From NCBI RefSeq assembly GCF_020882245.1, contig NC_083597.1, positions 3,010,581 to 3,074,580 of the forward strand: a stretch of DNA of 64,000 bases, written 5' to 3'. Origin of the DNA: Rhopalosiphum padi (taxonomy: Eukaryota > Arthropoda > Insecta > Hemiptera > Aphididae). This document shows, piece by piece, positions 11,323 through 23,209 of this stretch (within the stretch, counting starts at the first letter, position 1; every line of letters starts with the position of its first letter). The notes below the pieces were generated by a model, which was given only the letters and a program-made list of their open reading frames with translations, ran no database searches and was not told where the DNA came from. A program made the translations under genes and the position numbers.

Positions 11323-12679
11323 TTACAGTTTAGTTCCATAGAATGAGTGGTTTGGCCCTTTTCCATATTTTTGCCAATCAATTCCAGTAATGGTAGGCTT
11401 ATTTGGTAAACATTCAAGACCCTTAAATAAAGTAAAGTTAAGGATAATTTATTATACAATTTTGAAATAGAATAAAATATTACTTGTGCCTTGTATGGAT
11501 CACCAGTTAATTCCCAATCTCTAGCATAATATCTCTGAAGCCAAGGTTGACTAACATCACGTCTGTAAACCTGGAATAATAATTTTGAAAATGTCTTTGT
11601 TATTAACATAATTTAAGGCAGATTTGTAAATTGTGAAACAGGGCTGGATTGGTCTGGTGAGCTACCGGGTAAAACTCAGTGGGCTGCTCAAAATATGGAC
11701 GGTTTTGAGTGTTTGGTCGTATTTTTTATTTTTCTGATAAATTAGTACAAATATTGGTAGAAAATATAATTGTTTTGAATTATTTAAACCATACAGTAGC
11801 TGTAGTTTTAATCAAACGTTAGCAATTCTAAAACTCAGTAAGCTGATATCTAGCCAATCCGGTGCTGTTGTAAAATTATATTGCACATTTATTAAGTTTA
11901 TTTGGGGGACAATATAAGCATAATTAAAAAAATAATTTACATTCTATATAATAATTAGTATTATAAGCAAATTTGATAGTTAATAATGATTAGTGACAGT
12001 AGATTGATATTTATGAGCAGGCACTCAGCAGTACCACCTGACCTGGAACTTTTTAGGTATTATCATTATTATATTAATAGGTCTCTAAGGCCACTGTCTT
12101 TTGAGTCAGGTGCGTATATTACCAGGAAGTGAGGTGGAGGATAGTTTAAGTTGGTATGAAATTTAAAGTAATATAATTTTGTTAATTGATTAAGGGTAGG
12201 AATTTTTAGGTCATTTTGAAGGACCAAAGTGAAGATGTTATTAATTGTAGGCAGATGGATTGAAAAAACTGAAGTGTTTTGGTATTGGATGGCTTTGAAG
12301 TGCCACATAACTGAATACCGTATGTCCAAATTGGTCAAATTATTGACTTGTATATTATGGTAAGTTTATTGGATTGGGAAAATTAACCATAATTTTTAAA
12401 TTGAAAAAAAATAATGAAATCTATATCAAAGTTGAAATATCCAACAATGCAACAGTGCCTGATGGCTCATATACTTCAATGTCATAGTAATTATCCAATT
12501 ATTTATCTACATTACGATAATATATTTCATTTAGGGACGTAATATTGTTTTATAAGAGACTAAGAAAAGTAGATACTCACGTTATTATAAACCAGTTTAT
12601 TCGACAGAGAGTTTATCCTGTCGGGTATGTTTAAAAGCACATACACGATGACAGCGGAAGGTAAGGCTTCGTACCACAT
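11323..12679 (-). CDS. NDUFA1: NADH dehydrogenase 1 alpha subcomplex subunit 1 (NDUFA1, MWFE)
   Basis: Three exons on the minus strand: 12679-12581 (33 codons), 11570-11484 (29 codons) and 11421-11323 (32 codons plus TAA). Both introns have GT/AG borders and lie in phase 0. The product has 94 residues. It starts MWYEALPSAVIVYVLLNIPD, the short hydrophobic N-terminus of the MWFE subunit, which spans the inner mitochondrial membrane once (residues about 5-20). Then come the YRRDVSQPWLQRYYARDWEL segment and TGDPYKAQGLE, which match the end of the family. MWFE is an accessory subunit needed for assembly of complex I. The family is usually about 70 residues, so roughly 27 residues after GLE form a C-terminal extension here. 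The start is the only ATG in frame upstream. The first intron (about 1 kb) holds a hAT MITE and a LINE fragment. Confidence 0.9.
11639..11867. mobile_element. hAT-type MITE in NDUFA1 intron 1
   Basis: Left end CAGGGCTGGATTGG and right end (reverse complement CAGCACCGGATTGG) are matching inverted termini. Further inside, AAACTCAGTGGGCTG and its inverted partner AGCTTACTGAGTTTTA extend the symmetry. The flanks TTGTGAAA (11631-11638) and TTGTAAAA (11868-11875) are an 8-bp target duplication with one mismatch. The 229-bp element has no coding capacity. Confidence 0.8.
12069..12370 (-). pseudogene. LINE (jockey-like) reverse-transcriptase ORF C-terminal fragment
   Basis: Two minus-strand frames overlap and continue one another. 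The first gives TYGIQLCGTSKPSNTKTLQF followed by QSICLQLI. After a frameshift, the second gives NDLKIPTLNQLTKLYYFKFH. This is the pattern seen at the C-terminus of jockey-clade non-LTR retrotransposon ORF2 (a YGIQLWG-like block, then a DLKIPT block, then a KFH block). An in-frame stop lies just upstream, so the copy is dead. It is in NDUFA1 intron 1, in the same orientation as the host gene. The clade assignment is from recognition only. Confidence 0.75.
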
Positions 12680-13459
12680 TTCGAAGTCACCCCGATGTAT
12701 AAACGCCGTGAAATTTGGAAAATTCGTCGTACTCGTACGACGGAATTTCTTTTCCAACCCGTATCCGTTTTTATTTTTTTAATGTTTTTATCATGACAAA
12801 TAACCCGAAACGGCGACGACCTCGGGCTGAGATAAGGATCATATGCTTGATCATGTTAGCCAACCTAATGTGATCGTGGCAGCTGCAAATTTTGCAGCTG
12901 CCACGGCTCCGGACCTGATCATTGGCTCAGCGGCCGCACTGTTTATCTCAATGGCGTTTGTTTGTTTACTGGCCATTCGCGATTGGCTCCGAACACATTA
13001 GCTGCTCAAAATGTACGGTGCGTTTTTTACGTTTCCGACTCGCGTATACGGCGATGTTCTAAATAGTAAATAGTAAATAATAATAATATTTTCCCGGTTG
13101 ACGCCGACGCCGAAAGTTTTTTAAAATTTATTTTATCACTATTCACCGGTCTGCACTTCTTGCTCGTTTATCGTCAACTGCGCCGACGTTTTTGTGTTTT
13201 TTTATTTTTTATACCGTGGTTTTTATTTTCGTTTGTTTCCCACGGTATTTTCTTCAACGGATAGTCGTGCGCAGCTAGTAACACCGTCGATACCAGTTCT
13301 CCGTCGGTCACACGCATGTATTGTTAACGGAGAAAACGTCGCCGAAATCTTAACACCAGTTGGTCGGCCCGCGCTTTTTTGGAGGGTCTAGTTAGTCGTA
13401 CGACAGAACCACACATACCGATTACACTAAGAAGTGCCAGTCAGACTTAGGACGCCGCA
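12680..13459. promoter_or_regulatory. Shared (bidirectional) promoter region of NDUFA1 and HDAC1
   Basis: About 780 bp separates the two start codons, which point away from each other. The sequence is GC-richer and CpG-richer than its surroundings. It contains two inverted CCAAT boxes (ATTGG at 12921-12925 and 12982-12986), typical of NF-Y sites in bidirectional promoters. It also contains the palindrome described separately. Inr-like AGTCGT motifs occur near 13262 and 13394. The HDAC1 5' UTR probably occupies the last 100-250 bp; exact transcription starts cannot be fixed by eye. Confidence 0.6.
12828..12950. repeat. Nested palindrome in the divergent promoter
   Basis: The core at 12875-12905 has perfect 15-base arms (CGTGGCAGCTGCAAA and its reverse complement) around a single T, so each arm carries the E-box CAGCTG. 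Around almost the same centre lie further inverted pairs: AGCCAA/TTGGCT (12858 and 12922), TGATCA twice (12848 and 12916) and TGAGATAA/TTATCTCA (12828 and 12943). It could be a two-sided protein-binding platform, a cruciform-forming site, or an old fold-back element. Confidence 0.75.
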
Positions 13460-16400
13460 ATGTCTATCACACCATTCAAGAAACGCGTCTGTTACTATTA
13501 CGACAGTGAGTATCGTTTTTATAGATGTTGAATATGTTGTATGTGTGCTCTGAATGTCATTGTTCAATGCTTTCGACACTTCAGCTGTGGGTATGGCAAA
13601 TTGGCAACTCTTGTTTTGATGTCAGGTCAGCTACAGTTGAATATAATCTAAGTTGGTCTATTATCCTTCACAAATGGCATATAACAAGAAAAACTTAGTT
13701 ATGCCTGCAGTTTGTTTTTGTTTTTTTCTATTCGTCCTTATACTGTCTGTAGTTCTGTATGACGTATTCGTCTAATATGAACTGGATCTATTAAAATTAA
13801 GCAAAACTTGATGAGGTGCTAAAAAAGCTACTAAATTGTTTTAGTCAAGTATTTGTTATCATTATTTTTATGCATATAGAATAAATACACATGAAGATAT
13901 TACAAAATATTTTTGAATTAATCTTAGTGTGTTATTTTATTTTAGTCAAAATTATTAATTTAATCTATTCTATATTTATAAAGATCTTAAGTATAAACTA
14001 CTTATTAAATAACTGTAGTTAATAATTATAATGACTTTAATTACTCTATATAAAGATTACAAATAATTACGTATAATTTTATTGATTATAAAATTAAATA
14101 CAGCTGTACTTATTAGACTTGAATCTGTATAATACAATTATCATTCCTTTTTATATATGTTAAAATTATAAAATTCTTATTCAGATATAAGTTTAAATCT
14201 GGATTTTGACTTATATACCTTAACATTTTGTTATTAAACTTCCCTTATGTATTTACAGTATGTATAAGTAAAAATTACAAGAAATAAAAAATGAATACAT
14301 TACTTATCTAAATACATTTGATTAAATATGTATAAATTTCAAAATGTTTTATTATATTTATTCCAACTTAGATTACAGTTCTGGTAGAGTTTATTAAATA
14401 TTATGTTTAAGTATAAACTATAAATAGTTTACAAATACTTGTAGTTTTGACTAAATAATTTGATAATTTTATGAATATTTGTATACAATCATCTTCTAAG
14501 GTTGGTTCTCTAAAAAAATGCATTCAAGTATACTTAAGCTTTTTTTTTATCAAACATAAAAAGTAAATAAGAATGCAAAATAAATTAATCTTTGGACTCT
14601 ATAAATATGTTTGTTTTGTTGTACTTTTATTTGCATGATTGATTAATGATTATATTCAATACAAGGTACCTTTTATTTATACTATTTTACATTTTGTGTA
14701 TGCTTGTCATGTTTTTAAATGAATGAATGCTGTTTAAATTAATTTCTTATATTTTTTTTTTTTATTAATGAAATGACTGAAAAATAATTTAAAATACTAT
14801 CCATATTTTTATTTTTATTTAATAGTTTTGAGGTATTATAAATATAAATTTAAAAAATTTTAATTTAAGTAAAACATTTGGTATGGACATATGGTATCTA
14901 AACAAATGATTACACATATTATATGTAGTAAATAATTTAGTAATACAATATATATTATTTATTTGTATACTTGGCTAATTCATAACCCATCTTCTTAATT
15001 TATATTTATAATAAGTATAATTTTAAATATTATTAAACTATTTGTAATTGTTACTATACTCTTATATTTAAATACTTAACTGAATGTAAAGATCTGTAAT
15101 GTATCTATAAAGATATTTGTTTTTTTAATTTTTTTTTTTTTTTTTTATTGTCATGTTATAAAAGCCTATAATCATTGGGTGTATATTTTTTTGAAAGATA
15201 GTTTAGACTAATTAAAATAATTTACATTATGTCTTTTATCAATAATAGTATTATTAACTACATAAAGTATATTCTTAGAAATTTGATGGTTTTATACTAT
15301 GTCAGACATAAAGTTATATTGATATCAATTGTCACTAAACAAATTTAATTATCCCCTGTTTTTGATGTGTTAACCTTGATCATTACATCTGTGAATTCCT
15401 ATAATTACGTATTTATCCCAGGGGTTGAGACATTTATTGAACATAGACTAAATTTTAGAAAAGTCAATTTATACCACTGAATCATATAAAATGCACTACT
15501 AATGATTATATTTTTAATACAATTAATAAATGGTGTCAATATTTTGTATAGGTAATTTTAACAGAAGTACAATAAGTGATTCCAAATAATACAATATTGT
15601 CAACAGTTTTGATTCATAATATGCAGAAATAAAATATAACGATCATTGTAGTATTATAAATTAGGTACATAATTGTGTAGTTTATTTCTCATATAACCTA
15701 TTAACTTGATACTTGAATATAATATACAGTTAATATACACCTCTATGAGGTACCATGTTCAATAAAAGATATCATTTTTTTATAAATGTACCTATATTTT
15801 AAATTTAAAAAAAATACATGAATTTTTACTATGAGTTGTTGAAGTATAAAAATTCAACCTAATATAAATGTGTATCTCCCCTAAATATCAATTTTTTTAA
15901 TTACTTACTGTTTAAAGGTAGTTGAGTAATTAAATTATTTTAGAAGTTTATGTGTTTTCTTTTAATAGATAGAAAACTTTTTCTATCACTTTCAAACAGC
16001 TATTTAATGTAATTAATTTACCATTGTACATTTTTTACAGGTGACATAGGAAACTATTATTATGGACAAGGTCATCCTATGAAACCACATAGGATTCGAA
16101 TGACTCATAATTTGCTTTTGAATTATGGTTTATACCGTAAAATGGAAATATATGTAAGTCAAAATAATATTTAGTCTTGATGATATTTTTCAATTACTTA
16201 TAAAATCAATGTTTATAATAATTTAGAGACCTCATAAAGCTACTGCAGAAGAAATGACCAAATTTCATAGTGATGAGTACATACGGTTCTTAAGAAGTAT
16301 TCGTCCTGATAATATGAACGATTATAACAAACAAATGCAAAGATGTAAGTATATTGACACTTTTACTAAAATCAAATGTAATTGTTAAAATGGTTATTAT

Positions 16401-18928
16401 TATTATTTTTTCACAGTCAATGTTGGTGAAGATTGTCCAGTTTTTGATGGTTTATACGAATTTTGTCAGCTATCTGCGGGCGGTTCAGTAGCAGCAGCTG
16501 TAAAATTAAATAAACAATCTGCAGATATTTGTATCAATTGGGGAGGTGGTCTTCATCACGCAAAAAAATCTGAAGCCAGTGGCTTTTGTTATGTTAATGA
16601 TATCGTACTTGGTATATTAGAATTGCTTAAATACCATCAACGAGTGTTGTACATTGATATTGATGTCCATCACGGTGATGGTGTTGAAGAAGCATTTTAT
16701 ACAACTGATAGAGTTATGACAGTTTCATTCCACAAATATGGCGAATATTTTCCTGGTACTGGAGATCTCAGAGTAAGTCAATGAATAGTGAAATTTAATT
16801 TTTAATATCTTAATTTGCTTAATCTGTTAATGGTTGCAATATTAGCATTCAAATAAATTCGTTTTTATAAGGTCCTATAAATACTTTTCTTATGATAATT
16901 ATCATAGTTTTATAAATTTATGCTTGTAGTTTTATAATTTGATAGATTATGTATCAAACTAATATATTGATTAATTTTTTTTTTCTGTCATACATTATAA
17001 AATGTTAAGTTTATTTTTCTTTTAAAGTCTCTTATCAGTTATCACTTATTATATTACATAGTATAATATACTTAATTTTAAATTTTCTTATATTATCTGC
17101 CAAATAAATTATTTAATAACAATATTAAAATGTATTATTATTTTAGGATATTGGTGCTGGAAAAGGAAAGTACTATGCAGTTAACATTCCCTTAAGAGAT
17201 GGAATGGATGATGATAGTTATGAATCAATATTCGTACCAATAATTACTAAAGTAATGGAGACGTTCCAACCTAGTGCAGTTGTATTACAATGTGGAGCGG
17301 ATTCACTTACAGGAGACAGGCTTGGATGCTTTAATCTAACTGTTAAAGGTATGTCAGTTTTGTACATTATTAATTTATGAACTTCAAACTTAAAAACTGT
17401 AAACAAACATTTTTAGGTCATGGCAAATGTGTTGAATTTGTAAAACGTTATGGCTTACCCTTTCTTATGGTTGGCGGAGGTGGTTATACTATTCGAAATG
17501 TATCTCGATGTTGGACATATGAAACAGCTGTGGCCTTAGGAGCTGAAATTGCTAATGAATTGCCGTATAATGACTATTTTGAATATTTTGGGCCTGATTT
17601 TAAACTTCATATCAGCCCTTCGAATATGACTAATACAAATGCTACAGAGTATTTAGAAAAAATTAAAAACCGACTCTTTGAAAACTTACGAATGCTACCT
17701 CATGCACCAGGAGTTCAAGTCCAAGGTAAATTTTATTATACTTATAATTGTAATTATATAGTTAATTTTTTGATATAAACTTTTAAATGAACTACTTACT
17801 ATTTTATATTTATTTTTGTTATTAGCTATTCCTGAAGATGGAGTACGCAATGAGTCAGAAGATGAAGATAATGTTAACCCAGATGAAAGGAATCCTCAAT
17901 CTATTACAGATAAACGAATTGCACCTGATAATGAATTTAGTGATAGTGAAGATGAAGGAATGGCTCCTGGTGTGGGGGGTGGTGGCCGAAAAGATAATAG
18001 GTATTGCAACTGGTTTATATAATATATAATATAAATAATATAATATTTAATATATATAATATTATTACTTTTGTTTTAGATCTTATAAGACTGTCACACC
18101 TGCTAGAAAACAAGCACGTTTGGACTCGAATAGGATGGAAGTCGATGAACCAGAATTTAATATTCTAAAAGGTAATTATTTTTAATATGAATCTCTCAAC
18201 ATAAACAAAAATGTACTATCATACTGCAGTTGCTAATTGCCAATTTTTAAATTTTCATTGTATACATCAATTTTTGTCAACTAAAAAAATTCATATTCTA
18301 GTTTTTAGCCAAAAATACATTGTCAAAAGTGTTATTTACTATCTGGCATTTCAATTCAAGATCTTGTTTGAAGGTTGAAAATGTTGGCACTTCATAAGCG
18401 ATTGCTAAATTTTTTCCTTTAAATAATGATTTTATATAATATGTTTATTAATTATTTACAGTTCAGTATAATATACATGATATATTGAAATTACAAAATG
18501 TTTTTTATATTACCAATGTATTGACATTTTATTTTATTATTCATGCAGATAATGATTAATTAATAGTATAATGTTACTTATAATGGTATGACAAATTATA
18601 TTCTTCCAATTCTATTTTTTTATATATATTAAGTAGATTCTGTGAGTTTCTTATAAAGTTATGTTCTTTTATAGTTTTATGAAATGGTCTTGCGTTTGTT
18701 TATAAAACTTGATGTATAGACAGTGTTGTATTCATATTTAAGACAAATTTTCCAAAGGTCATATATTTTATTCATAAAATTATCGATTCAATGTATTTTA
18801 AGTTTTTAATATCACTTAATGCTTAAATAATGTCTTAATTAATGTTTTAATATTTTTTTTTAGATGACAAAGAAGACAAATCTGTTAGTTCTGATGATTC
18901 TAATAAAAAGGATGCTGTCAAGTCGTGA
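13460..18928 (+). CDS. HDAC1: Histone deacetylase 1 / Rpd3 (class I HDAC), complete
   Basis: Nine exons: 13460-13505, 16041-16153, 16227-16344, 16417-16772, 17147-17348, 17417-17725, 17826-18000, 18080-18171 and 18864-18928 (TGA). They total 1,476 nt, 491 residues, a normal length for the family. The enzyme is a zinc-dependent nuclear deacetylase of histone lysines, the catalytic subunit of Sin3, NuRD and CoREST-type repressor complexes. The deacetylase fold covers residues about 8-375. The active site is intact: His139-His140 in GGGLHHAKK, zinc ligands Asp175, His177 and Asp263, and Tyr302 in GGGGYT. The C-terminal tail is acidic and contains EFSDSEDEG, matching the casein-kinase-2 sites of animal HDAC1, and ends in Lys/Asp/Ser-rich sequence. 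The ATG is followed at once by the conserved KRVCYYYD start of the domain. Intron 1 is 2.5 kb. Confidence 0.97.
13506..16040 (+). other. HDAC1 intron 1, AT-rich
   Basis: The intron runs from GTGAGT at 13506 to TTTTTTACAG at 16040. No internal exon, transposon ends or RNA gene was recognised. Large first introns often hold regulatory sites, but none stands out here. Confidence 0.85.
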
Positions 18929-19750
18929 ATTTATGACTAAAATATATAATACAATTGTAAATAATTTAAAAAAAAAAAGTAAAACAATGATTTACTGTCA
19001 TTCATTTGTGTACATAAACTTCTATATTTAGGGCGGTATAATGTAATTTAGTAAATTATCTTATTTATAGTTACTAATTTATGGTTTATGATTGTTAACT
19101 CTAATAATAACGCCCTTAGTAAGTTTTAAAAAAATGAAGTAAGCTGCTATTAAGCTGAGTATACGGCAAAAGATATTTTTTCACAATAATTGTTTCTACA
19201 TTTTTATATTTAGGTATATCGATTTGTTTTAATTTTTGTAATTATATTAGTTTATTCAGCAGCTGAAACATTTTAAACAAATGGAAGTGATTGACGGTAT
19301 TATATGAATATTCAACTACAACAAACATTTTTTTGATTTGTGGTTATTAAAGTTAACAATTATTATTTTTTTTCTTTTTCAAACTATTTACATCATTACA
19401 ATATTTAGTAACTTCCGGTAAGTATAAAATGTGTATAGTACAGACTAACATATCTTAATTTTCAATCAAACAAATTTTACATGTTTTAAGTTCTGAAAAC
19501 TTTTTTAAATGAGGTCATCAACAAATTTACCAAGTCAGCTATTTATAATATAGTTGTAATCCATTTTTTTTTTTTTTTATCAAATTTATAATAGTCTTAC
19601 ATCTTATTAGTTTTATTAATTAGTAAGATCTAATATAAGATAATAATTTTCAATCCTAATTATGTATTTTATTTTGTACTATTAAATAACTATATATATA
19701 TATTTTTTTTGTATAAAACAAAATAAATAATATTTATTACTTTATTTTAT
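18929..19750 (+). other. Probable HDAC1 3' UTR and downstream sequence
   Basis: Non-coding AT-rich sequence follows the stop. Candidate poly(A) signals are ATTAAA near 19346 and AATAAA at 19722-19727. I cannot tell which one is used. Confidence 0.4.
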
Positions 19751-20514
19751 AACTATTCTGTGTTATTTAATGGATTTCAATTTATAGGTTGGTATTATTT
19801 TTATAATCTAATGCATTCAATTTAAATTTATTGGATATGTAAAAACTAAGCTTAATCAGATATTAGTTAATATTCTTCTATTTGTCCAGTTCAATCTTTT
19901 CCTAACACTTACACTTGAGTAATATTTTCTTATTTTTTTCCACAGTTGTGTTCTAATATTTTTACTGTCTAAATATTTTTAATTTGTTCTTCATACAAAT
20001 AAGAGTGAAATGTCTTTTTTCTACGAACAGTATAGAATAACAATTTGTTATTACTTAATTAGTTGACTTCTAATCATTTTTGAAACATTTTTCATATAAG
20101 TTATCAAGTGTTTTACTACAGCAATTTTAAATGAGCAAAATAATATTTACTTAAGGTTTGTAAAGTTTAGATGGGAACATTTAAACCATGGACACTAGTG
20201 CCAACAATATTTTAGAGAGCTTGTTTTCTTTTCATGTCAAATAAAGTTTAAATAAGACTTATGGGTTATGAAAATTGTTTATACATGACTTAAGTACCTG
20301 TAGTAGAGCTGAAAAATTTTAAAACATTTATCAGTGATTTAGCATTTACTTAGGTAACAATTCACACATAGGTATCTATTTAAATACTTATTAAGAATAA
20401 ACTGTCTTGATTATACACTATAATATTGTAGTCTTACAATTAAACATCATAGAAATAATGTTATTTCAATCATGATAAAAGTTTATAGACTACAAACATG
20501 ACATTTCAAATTGG
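19751..20514. other. AT-rich spacer, nothing recognised
   Basis: No open frame with splice support, no inverted-repeat pair and no RNA gene was found. Confidence 0.5.
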
Positions 20515-20516
20515 TA

Positions 20517-21043
20517 CAGTGGACACCGCTTATAAGACTTGCGGATATAAGGTTCAGTTGCTTATTAGACTCAAAATCGTCTGGAACTGTCCAGACGTAG
20601 GTACCCATTACATTATAAAAATTCGGTTATAAGACCTAAATTTAGAAAAAATATTAATGATAAAAAGCAAACATTTTTGGTTAAAATTTAGAAATAAATT
20701 GGTTTTCAAAAATTGCATATTTTTTAGGTTATTTCTGGTTTTGATTCATGCTTTATAATGTGTGTATGTACTAATGTACTATGTACAACAAATTTCATCG
20801 CATTTCACATTTTTCACAATTATCATATCTAATAGCCAATAGGTATGTAATATACTAATATAATAATAATATATTTAAGTAGATAAAAATTAAAGCAAAA
20901 AATGTAGTAAAATAAAATTCATAAATATGTAAATAAAATTTTTTTTCCCACTTCGTCTATGCGATTCATTCGGTTAAATTGGTTAAAAGATTCACTTTGT
21001 GTTGGTCCCAAAGTGTCAAGTGAGTTATAAACGACGTCCACTG
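20517..21043. mobile_element. Tc1/mariner-superfamily (pogo/Tigger-like) non-autonomous element
   Basis: The left end CAGTGGACACCGCTTATAAG and the right end (reverse complement CAGTGGACGTCGTTTATAAC) match at 16 of 20 positions. Both ends are flanked by TA, the target duplication of this superfamily (20515-20516 and 21044-21045). A CAGTGGA start with a TTATAA block is usual for pogo/Tigger relatives. The 527-bp interior has no transposase frame. It contains a perfect small hairpin, CGTCTGGAACTGTCCAGACG, at 20578-20597. Confidence 0.75.
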
Positions 21044-21177
21044 TATATATAAATTAGGAAATCTAAATAGTTCTTAGTTTCAGCATTGGTTATAGAATAG
21101 ACTATAGCAAAAAAAAAATAATAAAATAAAAATTATCAGCTTTCAGCTCAATTTTATAATAAAAAAATAACAGCCCA

Positions 21178-21198
21178 AGGGGGGGGGGGCGCCCTAGG
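21178..21198. repeat. G11 homopolymer followed by GCGCC-type palindrome
   Basis: Eleven consecutive G precede CGCCCTAGG. Such a tract can form unusual DNA structure or mark a decayed transposon end; no partner end was found. Confidence 0.5.
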
Positions 21199-21509
21199 TT
21201 AGGTATCTGCCACTGACAGACTTAAAATTTAATAGTTTAATACTTTGCATTAATCATTGGGCACCGACTTTCTCCTTTAGAACAAGATAGGTAGGTAATA
21301 GGTACCTATTTATTATTAAGAATATTTAGATATATTATACCATTGCTATAATAAAATCAACGGATGTATCCACGATCCACCTATAATCATTTATCATTAA
21401 TATCTAATCTGTGGTGTTGTACCTATTATTGTAATTTTACTATTGAGCACTAGACTACTAAGTACTAGAGCACTATTGCTGCTATCTATTTTATCCAGAA
21501 AGCTTAGAG

Positions 21510-21804
21510 CAGTGGTTCTTAACGGGGGCGGTGAGCTTTTTCAAACTCGGAGATTAAAAATAATACTTTATAATAATATTTTTGTATAGTAAAGTAAAAT
21601 TGTTTTGTTTAGTGGAGTAAAATATAACCATTACTATCTTCTTAAAATAAGAGTTTTACTTTAATTTAGTATACTGATGAATAAATAAATAAATATATGT
21701 GTATTATATTTATAGGAAGAAAATTTGATTTTGCACGAGGGGAGCGTTAGCAGTTAGTTATTACGATAAAGGGGCGCTGTACCAAAAAAGGTTAAGAACC
21801 ACTG
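21510..21804. mobile_element. hAT-type MITE with perfect TSD
   Basis: The ends are CAGTGGTTCTTAAC and its perfect reverse complement GTTAAGAACCACTG. The flanking GCTTAGAG (21502-21509 and 21805-21812) is a perfect 8-bp target duplication. The 295-bp interior is non-coding. The CAGTGGTTCT terminus is of a kind widespread among hAT MITEs. Confidence 0.9.
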
Positions 21805-21812
21805 GCTTAGAG

Positions 21813-23028
21813 TATAAGTAGGTAGTAGATACATTAAATATTTTTATGGAATTCACTTAAAACAGAATTCTTATGAATTATTAATTACCAAATTACCTTT
21901 TAGGCTATTAATCAATATAAATTGTACTCATATTCTTTTTGACTAATTCATATAAATTAAAACTTATAACTGTTAAGCTGTGTGATGTCAATTGTGTTAG
22001 GTAGGTACCGGCTACCAGCTACCATACATTAGATACCTTATTTTGCTATAAAGCATTTCATTTCGTTTTGACTCTCGGAAATCCTATTTGTTTTTTTTTT
22101 AAATGAATGGTTTCCATTAGTCAGAGATTATATTATTATACCTACTATTATTAATTATAATTAGTATAGAAACTTAGCATACAAATATACCGCTGTATGC
22201 CGCTCTATGTTACCATAAAGAAAAAACTATAATTACCTACCCATTAGGTACTTATAAAGTATACATTACTCGCCACTTGTAAACTCTTTTTTTTTTAAAT
22301 GATAAAAGTATACTTTTTTTCTTCAACATTTTTATTTATAATGACTTAAATGCAAATTGATTGATTCAAATTATTACTTTGTATTGATGATTCTGTAGTA
22401 TTCATCTTTATTTAAAATAAAATTTAATGAAGTAAGTCTACCAAAATATGTATTATTTCCCCCTAGTATATATTAAAAATGCGGAAATATTATTTCCTGG
22501 ATGCCTGCAATAACAGCACGCATGGAGGTTATTAAAAAGTTATTTTTATATCCAATAGATAATAAAAAGCCCTGCAATGTTCTCAACCATTTGTCCGAGG
22601 TAAAAATCATTTTCATTATTTTTTTATTTAGGTACCAGTAGTCATTATACTCTTTATTATGGCTTACCAGTTACTTACTGACTAAAAAATAAAATAAAAT
22701 ATAGTTATAGTGTATACCTTACTTAATGGTGTAAATTATTAATTTATAATGTATACTGTGTAGCATAGAGCATACTACAGATGAATATTTATAGAGTGGT
22801 TAGTGGTTATCTACTGACAATCAAAGTTATAAATTTATAAAAATATACATAAACGACTATAATACAATATGATACATGTTAATTCTGATCTCACGTAGTC
22901 CAACAGTTGAACAGTAGGTACTCGTTTAGGGACATGCAATTATTGTAGTAAGTTAAAAATTACGTTACTAAAAGTCTGAAACACTAGACAGTTAATATAC
23001 ATTTAAACCGATTAGTAGAACATTCCGT
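21813..23028. other. AT-rich spacer, no gene seen
   Basis: Contains scattered TAGGTACC-type tags common throughout the second half of the window. No coding exon or paired inverted repeats were recognised. Confidence 0.5.
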
Positions 23029-23209
23029 ATGTCTAGGTGGTCATACACTATCGGTTTTTCGCATAAATTCCGTTCTGCTTACAACACATATTACATAAAA
23101 AAGTCGTGTTCTCACATGTTTACGAGGGTGTACACAATTTTTTTAAAAAATAAGGTACATAATACTGAAAACAGACCTTATAATTTCTTATTGCGTTGTA
23201 ATATTCGTC

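Noticed and set aside
12680..12757. N-terminal extension of NDUFA1 in frame
   Set aside because: The upstream frame is open but has no ATG, and the family starts with MW at 12679.
13194..13391. Open frame upstream of the HDAC1 start
   Set aside because: Lies in the promoter/5' UTR; no family similarity, and the real start with the conserved domain is at 13460.
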